Shown: in pieces, positions 1 through 9,382 of the stretch | Layout: each line of letters begins with the position of its first letter | Numbering within the stretch: the first letter of the stretch is position 1 | Origin: Archivesica marissinica | Taxonomy: Eukaryota; Mollusca; Bivalvia; Venerida; Vesicomyidae | Direction: 5' to 3' | Assembly: GCA_014843695.1 (NCBI GenBank) | Contig: CM026403.1 | Location: 49,970,334-50,034,333 of the forward strand | Length of the DNA: 64,000 bases | Notes under the pieces: model-generated | Told to the model about the DNA's origin: nothing | The model's database searches: none | What the model saw: the letters and a program-made list of their open reading frames with translations, nothing else | Program-made: the position numbers and the translations under genes

Positions 1-1655
1 GCAACAGTGGACACGGGAAGCAGCTTTGGGTTTAACACACGGTTGGCAACAACCAATTTGTCCATGGATGACTCCTCAAACCGAGAGTTGATGTTGTCAA
101 TGATAGTATCAATGTATTTATCAGCACTGTTTTGAAATCCCATGCGTAGTTGAGGAGTATCGTTAAGTTTCACTCCCTTGTATTTCCCAGTAGTGACTTC
201 ACTATACACCGCTTGAAGTGTTGTTCCACTTTTGATCTTGTAAGCTTCAAGTGTTTCTTTCGTAGCGAGAACATTCATGCTGACAATATCAATATCAAGT
301 TCATCCTTCTGAAAGACTTTGCACAGTTTGTTCACAGGTAATAATATATCCACCAAGAATGCTGTTTTCAGTAGGAATGACACACTTTTGACACGCTTCA
401 ATATACCTTTGGCCTCACTTACACCCTCATTTTCAAGTGCCATCAAGAGGGCGGGGTAACTATGGTATATGGCTTTCACTGCACTTTCAAGAGATAACCA
501 CCGAGTGGCTGCTGGCTCCTTAAGGGTCACATGTTTTGTGTCACCATGTTCATCATTTAACACAGTCTCCATTGCACGTAGTGTGTTGTACCTAACAGCT
601 GAATTGTGGAAGTATCTGTAGACCTGCTTGACGTTATCATGATACTCACTGAATGCTGCCACATCCCTGCATGCCTGCCCAGCACACAGAGCCAGTCGAT
701 GTGCTACACAGTGGATTAGCACTAGCCTGGGGTTTTTTTTCCGAAGAAGCGCACCAACACCACCTTTACGGCCAGTCATAACACTTGCACCGTCGCTAGC
801 CATTGATACAACTTTCATAAGATCCAGTCCCATGTTGACACAAACATTCTCTATTTCCTGTACTAGTGTCTCAGCCTTTCCATTTACCACTGGAACACAG
901 TCCACAAAGTGCACCACGGGCTCAGATGTGCCGGACTTAAAACACTTAAAGTATATGTTAAGTTTCTTGTGGATAGTTATGTCTGTGGTTTCATCCACAA
1001 TTACACCCACAAAGTCACTGTAGTTGATGTCTTTATTTATGTCATCTACCAGCTCAGAGTTTATTGCATCTATCATATCATTGTGAATACCGGCGCTGGT
1101 GTAGATGTTCACACTGTCTTGTAGAGGCTGGCACCCATTCTCCTTCTGGAGACTAACTAGCTCATTGTGGATGCGCAGTGGTAAGTTATTCTTGGCAACA
1201 AAGTACATCGTCTTCAATTGGACTTCCTTTGACTGGGCATTTTCAATAGTCTGCTTTTTTTCCAGAATTTCAATAACATCCATGACAGTTTGTTTTGACT
1301 TTACAACTTGTTGAGCACAAACAACTTCAACATGTTCAGGGTTACTGTTTGCATGGCGATCAAGAGCACTTTTTTGTAGGTTCGTGCTACCACTGTTAGC
1401 GAAGGGATTTTTCTTTTTAGCATCTCTACACCAAGTACAATACAACAGAATCTGATCATCAGTTTGTTTCATTTCCAGCCACTTAAATTCATTAAGCCAC
1501 TCAGGCCTGAATTTTCTTTTCATTTTAGACTTAGGAGTGTCACAGTCTACTTTATGGCGTTTAGGTGTCCCAGGTTCACTAACACTATCACTATCACTCA
1601 GCTTACGTTTGCTGGGTGTGCCAATTCCGAAGTGACTAAGGGTTTTCTGAACCAT
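1..1655 (-). CDS. hAT-transposase-derived zinc-finger protein (ZNF862-like), partial
   Basis: One uninterrupted reading frame of 551 codons runs from the ATG at 1655 to the left edge without a stop, so the carboxyl end is outside the window. The first 50 residues are Ser/Pro/Lys-rich with KRK, KRH and KRK basic clusters (likely nuclear targeting). A Cys-X2-Cys pair near residue 72, followed by spaced His residues, looks like a BED/TTF-type zinc finger. The RNase-H-like core of hAT transposases follows: VDETTD near residue 221, HCVAHRL near 315 and ATRWLSL near 384. The dimerisation region expected at the end of such proteins would lie to the left. In animals these proteins are annotated as ZNF862-like or KIAA1586-like and are often domesticated; whether this copy still transposes cannot be judged. 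The open frame argues for a recent or conserved copy. I saw no terminal inverted repeats upstream. Confidence 0.85.
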   Translation of the reverse strand, partial: MVQKTLSHFGIGTPSKRKLSDSDSVSEPGTPKRHKVDCDTPKSKMKRKFRPEWLNEFKWLEMKQTDDQILLYCTWCRDAKKKNPFANSGSTNLQKSALDRHANSNPEHVEVVCAQQVVKSKQTVMDVIEILEKKQTIENAQSKEVQLKTMYFVAKNNLPLRIHNELVSLQKENGCQPLQDSVNIYTSAGIHNDMIDAINSELVDDINKDINYSDFVGVIVDETTDITIHKKLNIYFKCFKSGTSEPVVHFVDCVPVVNGKAETLVQEIENVCVNMGLDLMKVVSMASDGASVMTGRKGGVGALLRKKNPRLVLIHCVAHRLALCAGQACRDVAAFSEYHDNVKQVYRYFHNSAVRYNTLRAMETVLNDEHGDTKHVTLKEPAATRWLSLESAVKAIYHSYPALLMALENEGVSEAKGILKRVKSVSFLLKTAFLVDILLPVNKLCKVFQKDELDIDIVSMNVLATKETLEAYKIKSGTTLQAVYSEVTTGKYKGVKLNDTPQLRMGFQNSADKYIDTIIDNINSRFEESSMDKLVVANRVLNPKLLPVSTV

Positions 1656-2269
1656 ATTTAAGATTTAATTTCTAAAACTGATACTCTTTAATTTCTTATC
1701 TCCGATCTGATTGAAAATATAACTAAGAATGATTTAGGACTATTCTCCAGAAAATGAAGGAATAATGTAGAAACAATGAAATGATTAATGGGTGGTGCAC
1801 ACAATGAATACCCCATAGAAATCTGTAACAAACAATAGCAAAAGTACTTTTACTCACCGACATCATCAAACGATTCCGGCGTATATTTTCTATATCAGTG
1901 GCCCACTATAAGCTTCTCAATTAGCAGACAACTTATTCTTGACAATACACTGTTACAAAAACACCGTTTTATCTATGCCGATTGTACATTGACAATACAC
2001 ATAATGTCAACACCTACTTAAACTTCTCAGTTCTCATGATTAGCAGCACATATGATGGCAAACAACACAAACGGTAATTGGTTGTTTGCAAAACTTGCTA
2101 AAGGTGATAAAAACTAATTTTTACCGGAAAAATACCGAGCCGTACAGGTATTAGAGAAACGTTATTAAAGTTTTATTTCCCTTTGATACTAAAGTTTGCA
2201 ATCGGACGCCATTTGTCCGATTGCGAGTCCCTCGTGTTCAAAACCAAATGCAGCAGACTTTTGATGAAA
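1656..2269. other. Upstream region of the hAT-derived gene, no gene seen
   Basis: AT-rich sequence with no convincing coding frame. It should contain the promoter and 5' leader of the minus-strand gene ending at 1655, but no distinct core promoter element stands out. Confidence 0.4.
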
Positions 2270-2514
2270 ATAACTGCGTTTTATATATGAAAGATTACGG
2301 TCTTCGACCTCGTAGACAGACAGATTTTGATAATTACTCCGATGAGAAAATATTTGATGACGCATGACCGATCAACGCCCCGGGTCAATAACTGCGTTTT
2401 ATATATGAACGATTACCGTTACGGTCTTCGACCTTGAAAACAGACAGATTTTGATAATTACTCGGATGAGAGAAAATATTGGATGACGCATGACCGATCA
2501 ACGCCCCGGGTCAA
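2270..2514. repeat. Tandem duplication, 118-127 bp x2
   Basis: The segment beginning ataactgcgttttatatatga at 2270 is repeated from 2388. Both copies end in gaccgatcaacgccccgggt. The second copy has small insertions. Non-coding. Confidence 0.85.
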
Positions 2515-2668
2515 AATGACTCTCAGGGCATTTTCACCAAGAGTCAAATATGCGTCTTTATCAATTTTCGTGCGTCAAAACCCGGGAGCTCGGAAAGAAA
2601 GCCCTGTATGTACTGTTTTATTTTGTAATAAATGTGTCTTATTTCATCTGCAAAACAACCATATTAGA

Positions 2669-3009
2669 ATGAGCAGGGATAACTATAAATGGTCCAACGT
2701 GGAGCAAGTTATCTTAATGAATGAGCAGGGATAACTATAAATGGTCCAACGTTGAGCATGTTATCTTAATGAATGAGCAGGGATAACTATAAATGGTCCA
2801 ACGTGGAGCAAGTTATCTTAATGAATGAGCAGGGATAACTATAAATGTTAATGAATGAGCAGGGATAACTATAAATGGTCCAACGTGGAGCAAGTTATCT
2901 TAATGAATGAGCGGGGATAACTATAAATGGTCCAACGTGGAGCATGTTATCTTATGAATGAGCAGGGATAACTATAAATGGTCAACATTGAGCATGTTAT
3001 CCTAATGAA
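2669..3009. repeat. 52-bp minisatellite, about 6.5 copies
   Basis: The unit starts atgagcagggataactataa and recurs every 52 bp. One unit near 2849 is internally shortened and later units carry point changes. Confidence 0.9.
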
Positions 3010-3101
3010 TTAAAAGGTTATGAAGAAATAAAGCGCGAACGTCGTGATTGGCTAAAGAAAATTGGGTACAAATGGTTTTTGGTGCCCCCAACTTGTCAAG
3101 A

Positions 3102-3256
3102 CTCTATATATATTGTTGTTGTAATAGTGTTACTCCTATATATTGTTGTTGTAATAGTGTTTACTCCTATATATTGTTGTGGTAATAGTGTTTACTCCTA
3201 TATATTGTTGTTGTAATAGTGTTACTCCTATAATTATATTATTGTTGTAACAGTGT
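3102..3256. repeat. About 30-bp minisatellite (tatattgttgttgtaatag), left block
   Basis: Five imperfect copies of a unit reading tatattgttgttgtaatag followed by tgttactcc. The same unit recurs at 4037-4200, so two blocks of one minisatellite flank a unique 780-bp segment. Confidence 0.85.
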
Positions 3257-3789
3257 TGGATACTCGTGTCAATATGTTCTGGCCAACTTGGCCTGTACTT
3301 GAGAAAAGGTACCGGCCAAGATGAAATAGTACAGGCCAATTTTTGGCCTGTACTTAAGAATTAGTTCTGACCGCAAATAAATGGTACAGGTCATTGAATG
3401 TGGTTCTGTCCGGTGGCAAAGCAACCGGATGCAAGTGCCACAGAAAAATATTTTTAAGTAGACACAATGGTGCATTCTGGTGGACTTTGGGGTAAAATCA
3501 ACCTCTTTTTTTATCTTAAATTTTGTCACTTTTTTAGATAATATTTCTTCAAAATTGCTATGTAAGTAACTGAGTTTTCTTTTCAGATCATGATGCATAA
3601 AGGTGTCGAAACAAAATGCACAACAAATTTACTTTGTCACGGTTTTTGTGAATACAATTACTGCTGAAGAGAGTCATCATGTCAAAATTTCCATGCTAAC
3701 AGTTATGTTTTTGTCTTGTTGATTGACCTTGGTTTGCGCTCAAGGTCGTAGCTTACAAGCGGAATCCCAATGAAAACACGGGTTTTCCC
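3257..3789. other. Unique segment, no gene seen
   Basis: Only short frames without recognisable homology. Lies between the two blocks of the 30-bp minisatellite. Confidence 0.4.
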
Positions 3790-3905
3790 GAAATGACGTC
3801 ATAACCGGAAACCAAAATGGAGGCACAGAATATTTAAAATTTTGTTAATTTGATGAGAAAAAGCGCCTAAAATGGCGAAGATACTTTGTGTCCTGGTTCA
3901 GGCGA
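3790..3905 (+). promoter_or_regulatory. Candidate RPLP2 promoter and first (non-coding) exon
   Basis: Clustered motifs typical of housekeeping promoters: a perfect CRE (TGACGTCA, 3794-3801), an ETS-type CCGGAA (3805-3810), and two YY1-like sites (aaaatggaggc at 3814, AAAATGGCG at 3869). About 20 bp further, CAG|GCGAGT at 3898-3906 could be a GC-type 5' splice site joining to the exon that starts at 5097. RPLP2 genes of other animals have a non-coding first exon. Position and motifs are seen; the assignment is inference. Confidence 0.35.
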
Positions 3906-4036
3906 GTATGAACTTCAACAAACTCGTCAAGGGCTATCAAATAAGACATCTCGCCACGATGTCGAGTGCGTAGTAAACGTTTCTCGCCAGTCTAAAAACG
4001 TTATCGCCATGGCGAGTTGGCTTGTGCGAATATCCA

Positions 4037-4200
4037 ACGCTGTTGTAATAATGTTACTCCTATATATTGTTGTAATAATGTTACTCCTATATATTATTGT
4101 AATATAGTGTTACTCCTATAATTATATTATTGTTGTAATAGTGTTACTCCTATATATCATTGTAATATAGTGTTACTCCTATATATCGTTGTAATATAAT
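4037..4200. repeat. About 30-bp minisatellite, right block
   Basis: Imperfect copies of the same unit as at 3102-3256 (tatattgttgtaataatg, tgttactcc), with shortened variants. Confidence 0.85.
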
Positions 4201-4554
4201 ACAAATATTAATAAATTTCACCAAGACTTAAATTTGATTCCACTTATACAACTAATTCATTTTAAATTAAGGTTAACATAATTTGTAAATTGATTAAGAT
4301 TTTCTAATACATAATTGTGCACTGACTAAGGTTAATCTTGATTTAAATAAAAGAAAAACAGAGGTCCGAAAAAACAATGTGTTTATATATAATAAAAACA
4401 AAAAGATAACGGTTAGTGAAAGAATACTGGCTTTACTAACCCTAACCCTTTCTAAATTTAATTCAATATTAATAAGTGGGCCCATTATGACGTAACACAA
4501 AGCAGTCCTTTATTGTGGCATCTGTCATGTAGTTGGATAATAATTTGAACAATT
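4201..4554. other. AT-rich stretch, no gene seen
   Basis: AT-rich and without a convincing frame. Two ccctaaccc-like hexamers at 4437-4450 are too few to be telomeric. Confidence 0.4.
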
Positions 4555-4998
4555 ATTAGACCTAGACTAGATCAACGGCATATTGACAATAGGTTATCCC
4601 TTATGTATAAAATTCATAATGATCTTGTTACTATTCCCATTGAAAATTACCTAGTTCCCCTCTCCCGTCCTGCTCGCCATTCCTTTTAGAAGCTATAGGT
4701 TAATTACAGCAACTACAGACTACAAGTTTTCCTTTTTTCCAAGAACTATCTCCCTCCTGACATTGTCCATCTCCCTACCATAGAGCAATTCAATACGGCA
4801 GTTTGTGCCATATTGATCATGCCAGTCCCTAGTTGTTCTGCGCAGCTGCATTTAAACTTTTACCACAACTTATTTTCATTACTTTCTTAAATTATACTTT
4901 TAACTACTCATACTTTAACTTCATTGCGTTTTTTGGCGCGCAACATGTCTACGTTCCCGCGAGGGGTTCGACATTAGCGGAAGATAGATAGATAGACC
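4555..4998 (+). mobile_element. LINE 3' end fragment (Jockey/CR1-like) with GATA tail
   Basis: A conceptual translation around 4600-4680 gives LMYKIHNDLV, IPIENYLVPL and RPARHSF, the usual carboxyl end of Jockey/CR1-group LINE reverse transcriptases. Stops and frame breaks follow. A GC-rich 3' end (ggcgcgcaacatgtct) ends in a short gatagataga tail at 4982-4998, as such LINEs often do. Dead and 5'-truncated; it lies upstream of the first RPLP2 coding exon. Confidence 0.65.
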
Positions 4999-5097
4999 TG
5001 ACCTCATCATGATCAGGACGATCACTAGTCCTACAGGACGGAGTAGTTTTTGAAACAATTTCCCAACCCTGTAGTCAATTGTTTTGACATTTTCAGA

Positions 5098-5269
5098 ATG
5101 CGTTACGTGGCCGCCTATATGCTAGCCTCCCTTGGGGGTAAAGACTCGCCATCCGCAGCAGACATCGAGAAAATCCTAGGTAGTGTTGGTATCGACGCAG
5201 AAAGTGATAAAATCAAGAAGGTCATCTCTGAGTTGAAGGGAAAGGCACTGCAAGAAGTTATTGAAGCAG
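5098..5269 (+). CDS. RPLP2: RPLP2 first coding exon
   Basis: Begins at the ATG two bases after the acceptor TTTCAG (5091-5096). Ends with GAAGCAG followed by the donor gtaatt. Encodes residues 1-57 plus one base of the next codon. Confidence 0.96.
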
Positions 5270-7706
5270 GTAATTCATCCAAAGTTGTCACCACTTAACC
5301 CGTTACTCCATAATAGAAGATGCCAATTTACCCATTTTATTACACTACAATATACTTGGTAATATTTTTGGGGATATGTAAAGCCGTGGATCGGCGGCTA
5401 TATGTGGGAACTGGGAAGCAATATTGCCATTTATGTGGAGTAAAGCATGTAATTGATTACGATCTAATCACAGGGTCGGCAAGTTAATCCCAAGCAGCAT
5501 TTGTTATATCCCTGTTTTGTATTTACCAGGTACCGAAATGGTTTGATAGTAGGCCTATTTCGCACCCTGTAATTATTATACATGTTAAGCGATAAACTGC
5601 AGTCCCTTGAATAGTTTGATAAGTAATGTATGTATGTATGTATGTATGTATGTATGTATGTATGTATGTATGTATGTATGTATGTATGTATGTATGTATG
5701 TATGTATGTATGTATGTATGTATGTATGTATGTATGTATGTATGTATGTAGTATGTATGTATGTATGTATGTATGTATGTATGTATGTATGTATGTATGT
5801 ATGTATGTATGTATGTATGTATGTATGTATGTATGTATGTATGTATGTATGTATGTATGTATGTATGTATGTATATCAATTTGTATACCACTGTAACCTA
5901 TCGTCACTGATGGTCACATGTTCGAACCCCGCTCAGGCCTTGTCTCTCTATATGAAAAAGTTGGCGGTTGGTGCACCAAGTACTTGTTAACCGCTGAAAC
6001 CTGCCTAGGTCACCATATAACCGCTGAAGCCTGCCTAGGTCACCATATTACTGCTGAAGCCTGCCTAGGTCACCATATTACTGTATCCCATACTGTGCTG
6101 ATTGATGCAATTATAATATAACCTATCACTAGTCAAATTGTTTGTGAACAAACTAGCATGTGATCGAATTATAATATCTGCGTGCATTTGCTGCTTGGTT
6201 TACGTGTATGTGGAGTCGTTTTGTAACCAGGAAGCGTATTATTTCAGGATCAAAGAAGTTGGCCACGGTACCATCAGGTGGTGGTGGTGGTGGTGGCGGT
6301 GCTCCAGCAGCCGGTGGTGGCTCTGCATCTGCTGCACCTGCAGAGGCCAAAGAAGGTGAGTACCGTTAACATTACACTTGCCATCCAACACTAGCCTTGT
6401 GATGTAGCTGGAAAGTTGTTGGGATGTACATGTGTGACACCGACTGTTGATGCCTCCAATTACAGTAAACTGGATTGTTTGTACATGTACCTAATTAGAT
6501 AAAGCTGTAGCATCATTATTAGGGTATATTCTAGAGTGGATAACATGGCAGGGTCTTTCAGAAGAGAGGCCGGGTACTTTTTAGTGGCGATGGGGGGTAT
6601 TTGGGCAAGCATTATCCCGAATCTTTTCGGAATCATCAAACATGCACAATTATACACGGATCAATTCTGAAAATACGTGAATGCTCTCATAGCCTCAAAG
6701 TTTTATCAATATTTCAGTGCCTCGGTTTCGGTTAAAGTACATCATTAATTAAGTCACATGCTAATAGGCCTATTATTACTGGGATTAATGATAATTACAC
6801 GGAATACACACACACACCCAGTTTCCCTAGGCTTTGATATTATCAGAAACTCTATGGCCCAATTAATGATCTTGGTGTTAAAATATATTTATGTGACTGA
6901 CAAAGGCAAAAATATATCAACGCCTGTTCCCAGGCTAGTGTTCAACATTAACCTCTTCTGGATGCCCACAAGTCTTTTGACACACTTAATAGGTATAACA
7001 GAAATTCCCGATAACAGTTACTCGGGGTCCTTTTTCAACGGTAGGACATTTCTAGGAAATTCAACATCATAATAAATCGGCATGAAAAAAATACGCTATT
7101 TTGGCATAAAATAAGATACATGTAGCAGAAGTTTCGACTATTGAGAATTGTGTAGAGAACATTTTTACTAAAGATAATGGGAGTTTTGACCAGGTAGCTT
7201 TGCAAGCACATTTACCATGACGGACATTTCGATTAAAACTAAATTAACCCGAAACTTTAAATGAAAGGTTTTTGTGATTTTCTTACAATAGAGTTGATTG
7301 TCTTTCTTGTCCAGTTTAATATTTGAACACATTTAATGAAAACATACATATACTGTTTAACAATCAATAATCCCCGTGGTGGAGTCCCAACTTCCCACAT
7401 AAAAATCAAAGAGATCCTAGGATACCGCTAGTCTCTAACCCTGAAAGTTTACTATATCGGGGCTTGAGTATGAGATTGTTTAGGAGAAATTTAAATTTCG
7501 AGAAATATAGAGAATACACGACTGTTAACAGATGCCGTTTGCTTTTCCAGATGTTTATATGAATTTAGCTTGCGCCCCAAATGTGGATACCGACTAGATC
7601 TACAGTTGTTGACATGCACATACTTCTTTCTTTTACAGAGAAGAAGGCAGAAAAGGAAGAAAGTGAGGAGTCGGATGATGACATGGGCTTTGGTCTCTTT
7701 GACTAA
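5098..7706 (+). CDS. RPLP2: 60S acidic ribosomal protein P2 (three coding exons)
   Basis: Joined exons 5098-5269, 6248-6355 and 7639-7706 give 115 residues, the size of animal P2. The start MRYVAAYMLASLGG, the helix-rich dimerisation domain (residues 1-60), the Gly/Ala hinge (a Gly run near residues 70-77) and the acidic end SDDDMGFGLFD are all diagnostic. P2 pairs with P1 on P0 to form the large-subunit stalk, and its last residues recruit translation GTPases. Both introns are in phase 1 with GT-AG ends. The start at 5098 is chosen because a TTTCAG acceptor ends at 5096; an upstream in-frame ATG at 5050 lies in the intron. The 5' exon is non-coding and not certain (see 3790-3905). Introns carry a long TATG array, a 30-bp repeat and MITE H. 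Confidence 0.96.
5625..5873. repeat. (ATGT)n microsatellite, about 62 copies
   Basis: Almost pure 4-bp array in an RPLP2 intron, with a single one-base phase break near 5750. The long CMYV and HTYI frames here are repeat artefacts. Confidence 0.98.
5988..6084. repeat. 30-bp minisatellite x3
   Basis: Three copies of a unit containing gcctgcctaggtcaccatat, in an RPLP2 intron. Confidence 0.9.
6248..6355 (+). CDS. RPLP2: RPLP2 second coding exon (Gly/Ala hinge)
   Basis: Acceptor ATTTCAG ends at 6247 and donor gtgagt-like GTGAG starts at 6356. Encodes SKKLATVPSGGG and the GGT-rich hinge ending AEAKE. The GGT run (6279-6295) is a likely length-variable spot. Confidence 0.95.
6480..6937 (+). mobile_element. 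MITE H, copy 2 (in RPLP2 intron)
   Basis: Matches the intact MITE H at 53266-53956 across several blocks (gcacaattatacac, agtgcctcgg, ttaattaagtcacatgctaa, ggtgttaaaatatattta). Its right end ctgttcccaggcta at 6924-6937 is the family terminus. The left end is too diverged to place exactly. Confidence 0.7.
6938..7638. other. Remainder of RPLP2 last intron, nothing recognised
   Basis: Unique AT-rich intron sequence. No repeat or frame is recognised. Confidence 0.4.
7639..7706 (+). CDS. RPLP2: RPLP2 last coding exon
   Basis: Acceptor TTTTACAG ends at 7638. Encodes EKKAEKEESEESDDDMGFGLFD and the TAA stop at 7704-7706. Confidence 0.96.
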
Positions 7707-7731
7707 CCTGTCTGTACACAGCTGTTACATG

Positions 7732-7737
7732 AATAAA
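7732..7737 (+). terminator. RPLP2 poly(A) signal AATAAA
   Basis: Canonical AATAAA 26 bp after the stop codon. It implies a very short 3' UTR, normal for ribosomal protein genes. Confidence 0.85.
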
Positions 7738-7898
7738 CATCGCCAATGAAGCACTTCTTTGTTTTAATGCCACCCTTGTAGTATATATGTACCGTAATAT
7801 GTCCCCTTTTGGGATATTGATGTAGACGCGTCTGTCTAGAGCTCATTCTTAGTAACCAAACCAATCAGTGGAATGTTCCGAAATTAACTATAATGTAA

Positions 7899-8008
7899 TT
7901 GTGGTCTCCAGATCGGACAGGTGGGTTTACTCCGGCAGGTACTACGGTTTCTTATAAGTTGTTATGACTTGCTTTGCGGTCATTGTAAAATAAATCAAGT
8001 TTAAACTA
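7899..8008 (+). mobile_element. SINE A, internally deleted copy
   Basis: Contains ccagatcggacaggtgggtt and the tail taagttgttatgacttgct ... gtaaaataaatcaagttt of SINE A (full model at 45981-46229), with the middle lost. Confidence 0.75.
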
Positions 8009-8285
8009 TAATGTAAATCCACATATTTATGCATCTGGATTTTGTTCTGGGTATGCAATGGGTGGAAAGCTGAAACAAATGTATGCATGTACATTTCGTC
8101 GTGATAAACCAGGGTAATTGCCCTTAGATGATGAAATGTGTCCATCCAAAGCCAGTTGAAGATATCTACTCTTCAATTTTTTATATTTGAAAGGCAATCG
8201 TCATTAACTTAGTTCACAAATATCTATGAAGTTTGAAGGTGAACCCGATTTGTTTGAAATCTATACAAGTAATAAAAATGATAGA

Positions 8286-8684
8286 ATATTTTGTCATAAC
8301 TGTATAGGCCTGAGCAGTAGACCTATTGAACCAATGGTAGGAATGTTAAATTTGATAGGTATCCAAACAGACCTCTTATCGGATTGCTAGGATTCAGCAA
8401 CCCATGGTTAAAGACAAGTCCGAGCATCAAATTGCTCTATAGCTCAACTTTTTTTATGATCATAGTTTGCTACAATATTTCGTCGTAAACTGAATAGGCC
8501 TGAGCAATATACGACTTATTGAACCAATGGTAGGAATGTTTAAGTTTGATATGCATCCAAACACTGACCTACTCTTATCGGATTGCTAGAATTCACCAAC
8601 CTCTTGGTGTTTTATTTTAACGTCCGAGTGTCAAATTGCTCTATAGCCCAACTTATTTTATGATCATAATTTGCTCCAAATATT
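8286..8684. repeat. Tandem duplication, about 190-205 bp x2
   Basis: The two halves share taggcctgagca, ttgaaccaatggtaggaatg, cttatcggattgctag, tcaaattgctctatag and tttatgatcata in the same order, with small indels. Older than the duplication at 2270. Confidence 0.85.
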
Positions 8685-9078
8685 GACAAGACAGCAGGTG
8701 ACCGATTGGTAATTTTGTTTAGTGCAGTATCGCAGCAATTGCAACACTGCACATATATTGGTGTGGAGAGGGCAGTAACTGTTGCCAATTAGTTTTTGGG
8801 TAATGTTGATTCTTAAAAGATGCATATAATGGAAGCGATTGAAAAAGCATTCCGCCATTAGTGTAGTATTTGGTGCAACTTTGAAATGTCTAACAATAAT
8901 TGGGAACTACATGTATGTCGTCTTATCACAATATTTTAGTAATGACCTTGGCCATCATTTTTCAATATTATATATCTGTCCGGACATGTAATTCCTGAAG
9001 TTGCACTGGTAAAATGTTCAACAAATGAAACGCGGTGGGGCGGCTATATCCATACGATGAGTACAAGAGTGTTCTCGA
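8685..9078. other. Left flank of the LTR retrotransposon, no gene seen
   Basis: Short frames only. The last bases cga (9076-9078) may be the left target duplication of the retrotransposon. Confidence 0.35.
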
Positions 9079-9227
9079 CGCCACTCTGTACTGGTACGGT
9101 ACGGCGTACGATTGGGTTCGTTACTGGGTTGCCCCCCTTGCATAACATCACGCATGACAAGTCAGGATTACTAAAATTAAACAGTTTATCAGTTATTAGC
9201 CTGTGTAGTGTTTTATCCCAGCTGGCG
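9079..9227 (+). repeat. 5' LTR (149 bp)
   Basis: Nearly identical to 14649-14803, including gtacggcgtacgattgggtt and ttttatcccagctggcg. Ends are the inverted pair CGCCA/TGGCG rather than TG/CA. Confidence 0.9.
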
Positions 9228-9238
9228 TGGTGGCAGCG
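9228..9238 (+). other. Primer binding site, tRNA-Leu type
   Basis: TGGTGGCAGCG directly abuts the 5' LTR. It is complementary to the 3' end (CGCTGCCA plus CCA) of animal tRNA-Leu with AAG or UAG anticodon. Confidence 0.75.
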
Positions 9239-9382
9239 AGTATACCAAAGTTCACGTCTTCTGAACGGTAAAGCCAGAATTAAGCTTCGATATCACTTCA
9301 CCGTATTCCACGGCACAGACGACGACTTGCACTATAGTCGGAAGGTAAAATATTCGGACAGTAAATTTAGTTCCTATTGAAT

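Noticed and set aside
2669..3009. tagggataac-like motif as a homing endonuclease site
   Set aside because: Only a partial match inside a minisatellite; chance similarity.
4437..4450. Telomere-like ccctaaccc
   Set aside because: Only two imperfect units, no array.
5464..5990. Frames rich in HTYI or CMYV
   Set aside because: Translation of the ATGT microsatellite in an RPLP2 intron.
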